DNA from: AP-16 sp963755055
Lineage (GTDB): Bacteria; Pseudomonadota; Alphaproteobacteria; Rhizobiales; Xanthobacteraceae
Length of the DNA: 64,000 nt
Assembly (NCBI GenBank): GCA_963755055.1
Contig: CAVWIS010000041.1
Coordinates: 195,861 to 259,860 of the forward strand
Reading direction: 5' to 3'
Under the pieces are notes generated by a model that saw nothing but the letters and a program-made list of their open reading frames with translations, was not told the DNA's origin and ran no database searches. Below, in pieces: positions 46,151 to 54,523 of the stretch. Within the stretch, counting starts at the first letter, position 1. Each line of letters starts with the position of its first letter. The position numbers were made by a program, and so were the translations under genes.

Positions 46151-46918
46151 TCAGACGGTCCGGAACCCGCCGTCGGCCATGACAATGCAGCCCGTGACAT
46201 AGGCCGACATATCCGAGGCGAGGAAGACCGCAGGCCCTGCGATGTCCTCAGGCTTGCCGGGGCGATTCAACGGCGTGTGCCGCATGACGGCGGCAACCAT
46301 GTCGGGGTTCCTCGCCCGCGCCTCGGCATTGATCCTGGTCTCGATCAGGCCGGGTCCGATGGCGTTGACGCGCACGCCGTCCTTGCCGAGCTCCGCCGCC
46401 AGCGCCCGCGTGAAGCCGAGCACGCCGTGCTTGGAGGTCGTATAGGCGGCCGAGTTCGGCCAGCTCACATGCACGAACGACTGGATCGAGCCGATATTGA
46501 CGATCCGTCCTTTGGTCGCACGGAGTTGGTCGAGGAAGGCCCGCGTGACGTTGAACATGCCGTCCAGATTGATCGAGAGGATATCGTCCCAGTCCTTGGC
46601 GACGGCAGCCGCGTCGCCGGTGATCGGATTGCGGCGGTTGATGCCGGCATTGTTGACGAGGATCGAGATCGTGCCGCTCCTGGCGATCTCGGCAGCCGCG
46701 GCCTTGCACGCCTCCCGGTCCGTCACATCGAGCTTCATCGCCGACGCCTGGCCGCCCGCAGCCGCGATGAGGCCGGTGGTCTCATTCGCCCCTTCGAGGT
46801 TGACGTCGAGGACGATGACGCGCGCGCCTTCTCTGGCATAGGCTTGGCATATCCCCTGTCCGATGCCCGATCCGCCGCCGGTCACGGCGGCGATGTGTCC
46901 GTCGAGGAGTCCTGCCAT
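46151..46918 (-). CDS. SDR-family NAD(P)-dependent oxidoreductase
   Basis: A 255-aa classical short-chain dehydrogenase. The cofactor loop is AAVTGGGSGIGQGICQAYAR, followed by VIVLDVN, the NNAG motif (ISILVNNAGINRRNP), the catalytic Ser/Tyr/Lys in IGSIQSFVHVSWPNSAAYTTSKHG, which spans two motifs, and VNAIGPGLIETR. Asp after the second strand favours NAD. It resembles FabG or gluconate/glucose dehydrogenases; the substrate is unknown. It begins just after the second tRNA on the opposite strand. Confidence 0.9.
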   Translation of the reverse strand: MAGLLDGHIAAVTGGGSGIGQGICQAYAREGARVIVLDVNLEGANETTGLIAAAGGQASAMKLDVTDREACKAAAAEIARSGTISILVNNAGINRRNPITGDAAAVAKDWDDILSINLDGMFNVTRAFLDQLRATKGRIVNIGSIQSFVHVSWPNSAAYTTSKHGVLGFTRALAAELGKDGVRVNAIGPGLIETRINAEARARNPDMVAAVMRHTPLNRPGKPEDIAGPAVFLASDMSAYVTGCIVMADGGFRTV

Positions 46919-47087
46919 TGGTTCATCCTGCTTGAGTGCGATCGAAAGGAAGCTGCGCCATGGCTGCGACGCCGCGGCACGATTTCGGCGCGTTCGAGGG
47001 AGGTTGTATCGTACCGGACTCCGCGGAACTTACGGTACTGCTTTGACGTTCACTAGTCATCGCCGGAATTTCATGAGGGAGGCGTAA

Positions 47088-47255
47088 ATGTCCAGGTTCG
47101 CGCACATCACTCCGGTTGTCCGCCGCGATGTCGAGCTTGGCGAAGGGGGGGCGGCGGCCATTGTTCTTGTTGCTTTTATCAGCCTGGTCGTTGGGGCCGC
47201 CGCAGTGGATGTGGCACGCCTCATCATCAGCGCCGTCGCGCTTGCATCAGGGTGA
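47088..47255 (+). CDS. Small membrane protein of unknown function (55 aa)
   Basis: A strong GAGGGAGG site sits 5 bases before ATG. The protein reads MSRFAHITPVVRRDVELGEG, then one transmembrane helix (AAAIVLVAFISLVVGAAAV) and a tail ending ALASG. Such short inner-membrane proteins often regulate transporters or envelope stress, but no homologue is recognised. A CBS-domain gene follows after 40 bases. Confidence 0.6.
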   Translation: MSRFAHITPVVRRDVELGEGGAAAIVLVAFISLVVGAAAVDVARLIISAVALASG

Positions 47256-47295
47256 GGCGCCACGGGAACTCTTTAGAGAGAGACGGAGGCAGGAC

Positions 47296-47728
47296 ATGAC
47301 GGTTAGATCGAATTCTATCGACCAAAGGCAGCGGCGTTACGACCACCGAACCGACTGCCACCCTTGAATCTGCGATCGGAACCCTTGCAGAGCGCGGGAT
47401 CGGCGCGCTCGTGGTGCTCGGCGCGGATCACCGGGTCATCGGCATCCTGTCGGAACGTGACGTAGTGCGGGCGCTCGCCGAGCGAGGCGCAGGCGTGCTG
47501 ACGGAACCGCTGGCGCGGGTCATGACGCGCAAGGTGTCGACTTCCACTCAATCCGAGACCGTAAGCTCCATTATGGAGCAGATGACCGCCGGCAAGTTCC
47601 GTCACGTGCCCGTGGTTGAGCAGGAGCAGCTCATCGGCATCGTGTCGATCGGCGATGTGGTCAAGTACAGGCTCACCGAAATGGAGCACGAATTCGAGGC
47701 GTTGCAAGAGTACATCCAGACGGCCTGA
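47296..47728 (+). CDS. CBS-domain pair protein (one frameshift)
   Basis: About 143 aa, a Bateman module of two CBS domains. The first has TLAERGIGALVVLGADHRVI then GILSERDVVRALAERGAG. The second has MEQMTAGKFRHVPVVEQEQL then GIVSIGDVVKYRLTEMEHEF. Such stand-alone proteins bind adenine nucleotides and tune partner enzymes. The N-terminal codons are split by one extra base at about 47312; removing it gives SILSTKGSGVTTTEPTATLE. A GGAGG site precedes the start. Confidence 0.85.
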
Positions 47729-47836
47729 GAAAGTTGTCAGCCTCACCCCATTCGACCGTCACCAACAAACTGAAATGCCGCTCGCAAGGTTCGCCGCATT
47801 GCGGAGGCTGTCCGGGTCGGGAAAGTTATGGCGAGG

Positions 47837-49142
47837 TCAATCCTTCTGCGCCGTCATGGTGTTGAAGCGCACCTTCTGTTCGTCGCTCAGCAGGTCGTAG
47901 AACTTCTCGAGCTCCGGCCTCATGATCCTGACGGCGCCGAGCATGGCGTTGAGTTGTCTTTCGATCGCATCGAGCCTGGCGGTCGGGGTCAGCGGCATGC
48001 TCGGCGGGCATGCGGCACGCAAAGTCTCGGCGGCCCGCGACGCGGCAGCCCGCAGGTCGTCGAGCGCGGCGCGTTGCGTGCCGGCAGGCCGGACCACCTG
48101 CTCGATATGGCGGGTGGTTCGTTCGCGATAGCCCGGCACCCCTTCATTGCGGCAATTCGGGCGCGCCGCGCCTCCCATCCGGCGGTCCGCGCCGCGACCC
48201 GGCGCTTCACCCCGTGTGCCGACGTCCGCCGTCCCCAACCGCGCCGACCGCGTCGAGCATCGCGGCAAGCCGCTCCCGGATCGCATCGAGCCGCGCGACT
48301 GGAGTGGATGGCGTTTCTCTCGGGCAAGCCGCATGCAGGGTCGCGATCGCGGAATTCGCGGCCGTTTTCAGCTCGACGTAAGCGGTGAGCGCCGCGCCGG
48401 TGGGGCGAACCGTCTGCTCGATGCGCTCGAACGGCCAGTCGGTCAGCCCCGGCGCCCGCGCGCTGCAGATGCGGGCAAATTCCGGCGACAGCGCCGCAAA
48501 ACCGACTTCTCCTCTTTTCCGTCGGTCGGCTGGGCGGACAAGGCGGCCCGACGACGCAAGATCGCCTGCCTGGTCGGGTGAGGGGGGCCAGAAGATGCTG
48601 GCGAACACGTCGTCATAGGCGTAGGCCCACAGCGTCTCGCCGACCGTGCCGGACGAGACCGCGTAGCCCCACATGTCGTGGTAGGCGTCGGGCCAGAATA
48701 CCGGTCCGCGCCAGCCCACGTATGCGCCGTGTCCGTCGCGTCGCGCGTATGAACGCTCGCCGGAGCGCATTGCGCTCGCCGGATGGCGCTGTGGAGCGAC
48801 CGAGCCAATAGAGGGAATCTTTCGCGATATCGACGCGCGATGGGCAAGGCGAGTCGGACCGCGGTGTCGGGCCATTGAGCGGATGATGACCTTTCCGGAA
48901 CGCCCGCGATGCGCGAACCAGCGGCCCGCAGCGTGACCGGGCGTCGCGGGCCGGACAAAGGAACGCGCGTGTGCTCGGCCGCCGCCGAGGCCGCGCATGG
49001 ACCCGACGGAGTGGGCGACCGCCGATGCTCCGGCATGAGGCGATGCCGAGCCGCCGGCCGGACCTCGCGCGGCAGCCGGGGCGGCCAGCGCGGCTGCGGC
49101 GACGATGATGATCGTTCTGGCGCAAACGCTGCGACGCAACAT
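47837..49142 (-). CDS. Spy/CpxP-like (LTXXQ) exported protein with two modules (frameshifted)
   Basis: A long exported protein, about 435 aa after one frame change near 48240. The signal peptide is TIIIVAAAALAAPAAARG. An Arg/Ser/Gly-rich spacer and an aromatic patch (GPVFWPDAYHDMWGYAV, YAYDDVFASIFWPPSPD) follow. Then come two related helical modules, FERIEQTVRPTGAALTAYVE...ARLDAIRERLAAMLDAV and IEQVVRPAGTQRAALDDLRA...ARLDAIERQLNAMLGAV, the second ending FYDLLSDEQKVRFN. That last run is the LTXXQ-type motif of periplasmic chaperones. The role is probably envelope stress. Confidence 0.68.
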
Positions 49143-49280
49143 CGCCGTCGACCCAAAGTTCCTCTCCCGGTTATCTAACGCGCGAATGCCCGAGGGGTTC
49201 TGCTGGCATGCGGCAAGCGGATCGCGGTGCGCGCATGCTGCGTTGCCGCCGGCAAGGAAATCTCTTCCGGCCCTCGCACA

Positions 49281-49468
49281 TCAGCCCTGCTCGGCGATGA
49301 TAACCGCCGAGGCTTCCTTGCGCGCGGCGATTTCGGCCTCGATCTCTTTGGCGGCGAGATCAGCCGCGACCCGGTCTGGGTGTTCGAGGCGTCGAGTTTC
49401 CCCTTGTAGGCATTGATGAGACCGGTGATGACCGGCCCCCCAATGAGGCTCGCAAGCCAGCTCCACAT
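49281..49468 (-). pseudogene. Truncated phage holin (3TM type) remnant
   Basis: The start MWSWLASLIGGPVITGLINA, then YKGKLDASNTQ, matches the first part of phage/GTA-type 3TM holins. After an indel near 49370 the other frame continues RVAADLAAKEIEAEIAARKE and stops at AEQG, where normal members go on for two more membrane helices. The gene is therefore both frameshifted and cut short. It suggests a decayed prophage. Confidence 0.6.
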
Positions 49469-49472
49469 GGCC

Positions 49473-49805
49473 TTAGTTCTCCTGTGTGCTGGCAGTCACC
49501 TCCGCCTGCTCGTCCTTGTGACGGCTGTCGGCAAGATGCCGAGGAACTGGAAGAGCGCAGTGATGCAGATGAGGACGATCGGCCACGCCCAGGACGGCAC
49601 CTTTGCGGCGATCGAGCTCACGTCGACGCCGCTCACAATCGGCGTGATGAAGTCATAGCCGCTGACGGCGGCGCTCGCCGCGATCACGATTACGGATGAA
49701 AGCTTTTGCTTGATGCCCTTGAGTTTCTCGCGCAGTGCCGCAAAGACGTTTTCTTCGCGGGCGTAGAAGTCTGCGAACGCAGGCCGCGACTTCAGTGCCC
49801 GCTAG
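49473..49805 (-). pseudogene. Prophage-type membrane protein remnant (no start, one frameshift)
   Basis: The open frame reads ALKSRPAFADFYAREENVFA, then LREKLKGIKQKLSSVIVIAA, two membrane segments around DFITPIVSGVDVS and WAWPIVLICITALFQFLG, and ends, after a frame change near 49540, with DSRHKDEQAEVTASTQEN at 49475-49473. No usable start codon precedes it; a stop lies right upstream, so the front is missing. Its stop is 4 bases before the holin start, as in a lysis cassette. Confidence 0.55.
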
Positions 49806-49837
49806 CTGGATTCTATCTACGCACGGCTCGATGAGCG

Positions 49838-50017
49838 CTAAAGCAGTTCCCGATCATATGGCATCAGCGCGTCATGCCCGGCCGGGGCACCCCATCGCGC
49901 ATGCGCGATGGGGACCCCGTTGTGCCGGGCATCCACGTCTTTGCCGGGAACCAAGGCGTGGATGACCGGGACAAGCGATGACGAAGACGCGAGTCAAATC
50001 ATCGGGAGCTGCTTTAG
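49838..50017. mobile_element. MITE-like element with 17-bp terminal inverted repeats
   Basis: The left end is CTAAAGCAGTTCCCGAT (49838-49854) and the right end ATCGGGAGCTGCTTTAG (50001-50017). They are inverted copies with one mismatch, spanning 180 bp. Inside is a second palindromic stretch: GTCATGCCCGGCC and CCCCATCGCGCATGCGCGATGGGG, then GGATGACCGGGACAAG. No coding frame fits within. No clear target duplication is seen. This is the form of a non-autonomous element or a large palindromic repeat family. Confidence 0.7.
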
Positions 50018-50178
50018 TGGATGACGCCCTTGCAGGTCGGGTCCTTGTCGCATTCGGCTCTTGCGGCGTCGTAGAGCACCTTGTTCCAGGCATCGACGAT
50101 CACTCCGAAGAGCCCGCCGGAGACGAGATCGAGCTCGCTGTCGTTCAGCGGGCGGGGCGCTGGGGTCTTGCATTCCAT
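50014..50178 (-). CDS. Double-glycine-leader peptide (bacteriocin-like)
   Basis: A 54-aa peptide behind an AAGGA site. The leader ends LNDSELDLVSGG (residues 11-22), the standard double-glycine signal cut by C39-peptidase ABC exporters. The core is 32 residues: LFGVIVDAWNKVLYDAARAE, then CDKDPTCKGVIH, with two Cys (43 and 49) that could form a disulfide. No exporter or immunity gene lies nearby in the window. Its TAA stop and last codon lie in the end of the MITE-like element, so the element may have changed its C-terminus. Confidence 0.6.
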   Translation of the reverse strand: MECKTPAPRPLNDSELDLVSGGLFGVIVDAWNKVLYDAARAECDKDPTCKGVIH

Positions 50179-50603
50179 GGTACTGTTCCTTCAGGTTCTG
50201 GCCGGATGCGACCGGCCTTTGGTTAGGTTCTCGGCGACGGCTCCTCCGTCGTCGATGGTCGAAATCTGCTACTCCATCATTCAACGCGCCGTCGCCCTGG
50301 TCTTTGGTGGTTGATATCCATCGCCGCGGTTCAGGTCCGGGAGGAAAAGCCGGGCAAAAGATTGCTCAGTTGCGCGACTTCTGTGATGCATCTCACCAAG
50401 AGGCCCCGCTGCGGCATCAGAGGCATTCGCCTGACACGGCCCAGCCAGGAGACCTCCGACGCCACCCAAAAGGCGGAATGACAGCCGATCTCCGCTATGC
50501 TTCGCCCAGCCGAGCGTGACCGCGATGACCCCGGAACCCGCGCAATGCGGGCCGCGTCACCGCGACCCGCATCAAGGTCCATGTAAAACGGCAACCAAAT
50601 ACG
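50179..50603. other. Gene-free stretch
   Basis: I find no supportable coding frame in these 425 bases. Open frames exist on both strands but lack ribosome-binding sites and family-like sequence. It separates the double-glycine peptide gene from a second SDR gene. Confidence 0.5.
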
Positions 50604-51380
50604 CTAACCATGGCCGATGTAGTCCATGCGGCCACCGTCTACGACCAGTGTTTGCGCAGTGATCCAGCCTGATTCCGGCGCTGCCAGGAATACAAGCGCA
50701 TGGGCAATATCGTCCGGTTCGCCAACGCGTCGCATCATCGCCCGTTCGCTGAGGTTGCGTTCCATCTTGTCCCACTCTTCCTTGTTACGCCGGCCTTGCG
50801 TCATGTCGGTACGGACGAATCCAGGGGCCACTGCATTGACCGTCACGCCGTGCGGGCCAAGCTCAAGGGCGAAGCGCCTCGTCAGGGTCATGGTCTCAGC
50901 CTTTGTTGCAGCATAGAACGTGGTGCCCGGCAGGGCCGTGCCGAGCGCGGCAATCGAGGCCACATTGACGATGCGGCCGTACCGGCGCTCACGCATGCCG
51001 GCCATCACGGCGCGCGTAGTATTAATGACGCCGCCGACGTTTACAAGGTGCAGGTGCTCGAACTGTTGATGATCATAGGTGTCGAGCGTCGACGACTGGG
51101 GAATTCCGGCATTGTTGACGAGGATGGTGACCGGACCCAATTCGGAAGTCGCACGGCCAATCATCGACCTCACGGCTGCGTCATCCGTGACATCGGCGCC
51201 GACCGCGATGGCTCGGCCGCCTGCCTTCCTGATCTCGTCGGTAACCGCCTCGGCGGCGTCGGACCGTGCCGCATAGTTCACGCACACGGCGGCACCGCGC
51301 CGCGCGAGCATCAGCGCCGTAGCCCGGCCGATCCCGCGTGAACCCCCGGTGACCACTGCTACTTGATCGGACCATGTCAC
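50604..51380 (-). CDS. SDR-family oxidoreductase (acetoacetyl-CoA/3-oxoacyl reductase-like)
   Basis: A 258-aa classical SDR: AVVTGGSRGIGRATALMLAR, then the NNAG motif (VTILVNNAGIPQSSTLD), the catalytic Tyr/Lys in TTFYAATKAETMTLTRRFAL and VNAVAPGFVRTDMTQG. The VCVNYAARSDAAE segment after the second strand suggests NADPH use. It is close to FabG/PhbB-type reductases. The start is GTG at 51380 with GGAGG upstream. Confidence 0.9.
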   Translation of the reverse strand: MTWSDQVAVVTGGSRGIGRATALMLARRGAAVCVNYAARSDAAEAVTDEIRKAGGRAIAVGADVTDDAAVRSMIGRATSELGPVTILVNNAGIPQSSTLDTYDHQQFEHLHLVNVGGVINTTRAVMAGMRERRYGRIVNVASIAALGTALPGTTFYAATKAETMTLTRRFALELGPHGVTVNAVAPGFVRTDMTQGRRNKEEWDKMERNLSERAMMRRVGEPDDIAHALVFLAAPESGWITAQTLVVDGGRMDYIGHG

Positions 51381-51515
51381 TGTAGCCTCCGCAGCGAGCG
51401 CATTGTTCTGATTTGAGGATGAATACCGTCGAGCAGTGCGGAATGCCCGTGCACTGCAGGCAGCGTTCATACGCTCCACGCGCGAATTCCGCCAGGACCG
51501 CAGGAACCCGTGCCG

Positions 51516-53102
51516 TCACTTGGGGACGGCGGCTCGCGGATTGCTGCGATTCCACGCGGCAAAAGCCTCGGAAAACACCCGGTTCCCTGGCGCTCCCTTC
51601 TCGATTGCCAGGATCGCACGACGGCCATTGCCATAGACGATCGGAATGTCGATCCAGTCTCGTTGGAGCAAGAGCTCGACGTTATGCTGCGTATCGCTGG
51701 GGACGGCCGAGAAGCCGAGCAGAAAATGCCCCGATTTGACCTTGACGGCGAGGCCGGCGAGCGGGGCGCCACGCTGCTGCTCGCTTTGCTTCATCAACAT
51801 GCCGGGAACATTGTCGACACCGCCGAGGGGCGAGTTGACCGGGAGGTTGAACTTCATCTCCGCCACATGGGACGCCGGCAGGCTCTTGTCGGAATTGCGG
51901 TAGAGGGTGATCGTGCTCGTCATGTCGCGGGCAGGTACTGCCAGATCGGCACGGATCATGAGGCGTGGGGATTCGCCGGGCATGGGCGCGGCCATTTCGG
52001 TCCGCCAGGTCACCGAGCCGGTGGACTTCCTGCCCAGGGGGTCGGCAGGGTCTTCCTCGTAGAGAGTCGCGCGCTGCGGCAGCGACGCAGAAAGGCCGCC
52101 GGGCGGGTCCGCGGCCGACGGCGGCGTGATCCGGTCCGGCGCCTTGGCGACGACCGTGGTTTTCAGGGAGTCGATCCTGACCTGGGCGAGACCCGCGAAG
52201 GCGCAATTGGGAAACCGCGCCAGATGGTCCTCGAACGCCGCCAGGGTTCCGATCGCTTCCGCACTCTTCCAATGGGCTTCCGCCGCCGCACAAGGAAGAG
52301 CCGCCGGAATGGCCTGAACCGGCCCATTCACCAGCGCGATGCTTTCGCCGCCCAGCGACCCGTACAGGAAGGGCTCCTGCCGGCGTCCGGTCAGGCTCAG
52401 GACGTCGTCCCGCACCCGCCCCAGCGCAAGCCGGACATCGAGCCCGGGTGTCGCGATGTGCTTGAGCAATGCCGTGGTGAAGGGGCTGTTGGCGCCGTCG
52501 CCATCGAGCGCCACGGATCCGGCCTTGGCGGCAAAGACGACCAGCGTATCCGATGTGGCGGGCTCGACCCGTGCCAAGCCGCGCCCGACGCTGCGAGAGG
52601 CCACGGTGCGCCGCATGGTCCGCACAAATGGATTCTCGCGGCAGGCGTCGAGGATCACCAGCTTCAGCCGCTTGACGCCCTCCAGGGCTTTGAGCACTCG
52701 GTCGAGCGAGACGGTCTCATCCTCCACGTCGAAATCCCGGACCAACCGGGCATCGACCGGGATCAAATAGTTCATGCCGTCGATCTCGATGCCGTGGCCG
52801 GCAAAATAGACGACCGCCACGTCGGAATCCGCGGCCTGATCGGAGAAATCCCCGATCGCCCGGCGCAACTCGGCGATCCCGACGTCGCGGCGGGTCTCCA
52901 CGACGTCGAACTTGATCGCCTTGAGCAAAGCGACGACGGCGGCCGAATTGTTCACCGGGTTGGGCAGGCCGGCCACGCTCCGATAGGCCGAGTTGCCGAT
53001 CACCAGGGCGACGCGCTTTTCGGCAAGACCGGGGACCGCTCCCAGCACGATCAGCAGCACGCCCAACGCGATCTTTGCCGCCAGGCGCCACGCGCCGTCC
53101 AT
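51516..53102 (-). CDS. Exported caspase-family (peptidase C14) protein
   Basis: A 528-aa protein with a signal peptide (AKIALGVLLIVLGAVPGLA). The p20 caspase fold follows: KRVALVIGNSAYRSVAGLPN, catalytic His103 in VAVVYFAGHGIEIDGMNYLI and catalytic Cys154 in RLKLVILDACRENPFVRT. A later DGDGANSPFTTALLKHI segment is typical of bacterial orthocaspases. The C-terminal 250 residues are beta-rich and unidentified. Caspase-like proteins cleave after basic or acidic residues and appear in stress and conflict systems. The ATG at 53102 follows GGGAG. It lies 0.7 kb from a candidate toxin pair. Confidence 0.88.
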   Translation of the reverse strand: MDGAWRLAAKIALGVLLIVLGAVPGLAEKRVALVIGNSAYRSVAGLPNPVNNSAAVVALLKAIKFDVVETRRDVGIAELRRAIGDFSDQAADSDVAVVYFAGHGIEIDGMNYLIPVDARLVRDFDVEDETVSLDRVLKALEGVKRLKLVILDACRENPFVRTMRRTVASRSVGRGLARVEPATSDTLVVFAAKAGSVALDGDGANSPFTTALLKHIATPGLDVRLALGRVRDDVLSLTGRRQEPFLYGSLGGESIALVNGPVQAIPAALPCAAAEAHWKSAEAIGTLAAFEDHLARFPNCAFAGLAQVRIDSLKTTVVAKAPDRITPPSAADPPGGLSASLPQRATLYEEDPADPLGRKSTGSVTWRTEMAAPMPGESPRLMIRADLAVPARDMTSTITLYRNSDKSLPASHVAEMKFNLPVNSPLGGVDNVPGMLMKQSEQQRGAPLAGLAVKVKSGHFLLGFSAVPSDTQHNVELLLQRDWIDIPIVYGNGRRAILAIEKGAPGNRVFSEAFAAWNRSNPRAAVPK

Positions 53103-53324
53103 GATGGATCTCCCGATTTGCTTCAAGCGGGCTGCATGCGGGGCTCGCGACTGATTCCCTCGGCCCTTATGGCGGCGAGCTCCTGTGCGGCGCCTTCTCT
53201 TTGCCGTTCATCCGCAAACGGATCTATCGCTCGAGGCCGTTACGTCCGATGCCTCGACGTCGGTATTGAAGCACAAAATCCCACTGGCGGAAATCCAGGT
53301 ACCCGCTGAGTATCGCGGTTCGGG

Positions 53325-53739
53325 CTATTGGCGGGCCCAGCCGCGGATCTCGCCGATCTTGTTCAGCGCCTGATCCGGCGTGTAGACCCGCTCATCGAGC
53401 GGGTCGTACACGAGCCCGTCCGCGGCGCGCGCCAGCGCGGCGCCCGCCATGTAGGCGGCGAGCAATTCCGTTTCGTCGTGCCAGGTGAGAAGGGCCGCGT
53501 GTTTCCAGGGCCTGTCTGTCGGCACTGCGCCATCCGCCAACACCGCGGACGCATCCTCGCGATCGAGCTCGAAGCCGGTCTCGTCCTCGCCGAGGCGCGC
53601 CGGAAAATACCCGCCATGGGTTGCTGGATCGACGCCCGGGTCCAGCGCCAGCTCCAGGCCCATCGCGTCGAGCGCCGCCTGCCACGCGCCCACCGGCGGA
53701 AGATCGGAATTCGTGCAGGACGTACAGACCGTCGGACAT
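53325..53739 (-). CDS. Uncharacterised small protein (one frameshift)
   Basis: About 137 aa once one extra base near 53697 is removed: MSDGLYVLHEFRSS joined to VGAWQAALDAMGLELALDPG. Later parts are GGYFPARLGEDETGFELDRE and HDETELLAAYMAGAALARA, then YDPLDERVYTPDQALNKI. The protein is acidic and probably cytosolic. I do not recognise the family, but acidic proteins of this size near toxins can be immunity proteins. Confidence 0.6.
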
Positions 53740-53839
53740 GGCAGAATGTTCCCAAGTGCTCATTGCCGGCCGCACAGATCGGCCCGGGCTACAGGCACCT
53801 ATCATAAGCTACGTGACCGCCCTCAATCCATCCGATCGG

Positions 53840-54523
53840 CTAGATCCCGGATGTGTCGATCGGGCCGTCGAAGAACGACTTGGGGGGAACCCAGTATTTC
53901 TCGAGCTTGGCCTCCTTGACCTGTGCCGCCGCAACCTCGCGCAGATAGCCATCGAGCTTCGTATAATCGGTCTCGATCATCTGCCGGACCTTTCGGGCGA
54001 CATCGACATCAGGCTCCGGTGATCTGTATACGAGTGATTTCTGCAAGCGATCCCAACGATCGAGAAAGGCATCGAGCTCCTGCTTGGCAACTGCGAGATT
54101 CCCCATCTGAAGATGAGCGAGAGCACGACCATGATCCAGCCAGCTGCTATCCACCTTTTCTGTCTCGAGATAACGCAGAAGCGCGGCGCCGGTAGTCACA
54201 TTGGCGACCGCCGGCCTGATGGTGTTTTCAAAAAACTCTGGAAAATATTCCGCGAAGTGAGGCGAGTCGAAATACCATATCTCTCCCCCCTGCAAGGTCC
54301 GCAATCGTATCCCCCAGCTCCCATACCATGCCCCCTCGAACAGGGGAGTGACGATTCTGCTGACGTAAGCGCCCTTGCCATCACGAGTGAGCTGAAATGC
54401 GCACCCACGGAGGTAGTAGTTGAGCGGCTGGAAGAAAAGAAAGCTGCGATCGAATACCAGGTCGGGAGAGGAGTCGAGGACCGGCTTGATATTCCTCTTG
54501 AGTGCGCCCATCCTTGCTGTCAC
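53840..54523 (-). CDS. Candidate immunity protein, translationally coupled to the nuclease-like effector
   Basis: A 227-aa cytosolic protein starting at GTG (54523), which overlaps the TGA of the upstream effector gene (GTGA). Notable parts are VFDRSFLFFQPLNYYLRGCA, GAWYGSWGIRLRTLQGGEIW, a TPR-like helical pair (HGRALAHLQMGNLAVAKQEL) and IETDYTKLDGYLREVAAAQ. No enzymatic motif is seen. Its position, strand and stop-start overlap are those of immunity genes that follow polymorphic toxins, which is the only basis for the role. The family is unknown to me. Confidence 0.6.
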   Translation of the reverse strand: MTARMGALKRNIKPVLDSSPDLVFDRSFLFFQPLNYYLRGCAFQLTRDGKGAYVSRIVTPLFEGAWYGSWGIRLRTLQGGEIWYFDSPHFAEYFPEFFENTIRPAVANVTTGAALLRYLETEKVDSSWLDHGRALAHLQMGNLAVAKQELDAFLDRWDRLQKSLVYRSPEPDVDVARKVRQMIETDYTKLDGYLREVAAAQVKEAKLEKYWVPPKSFFDGPIDTSGI

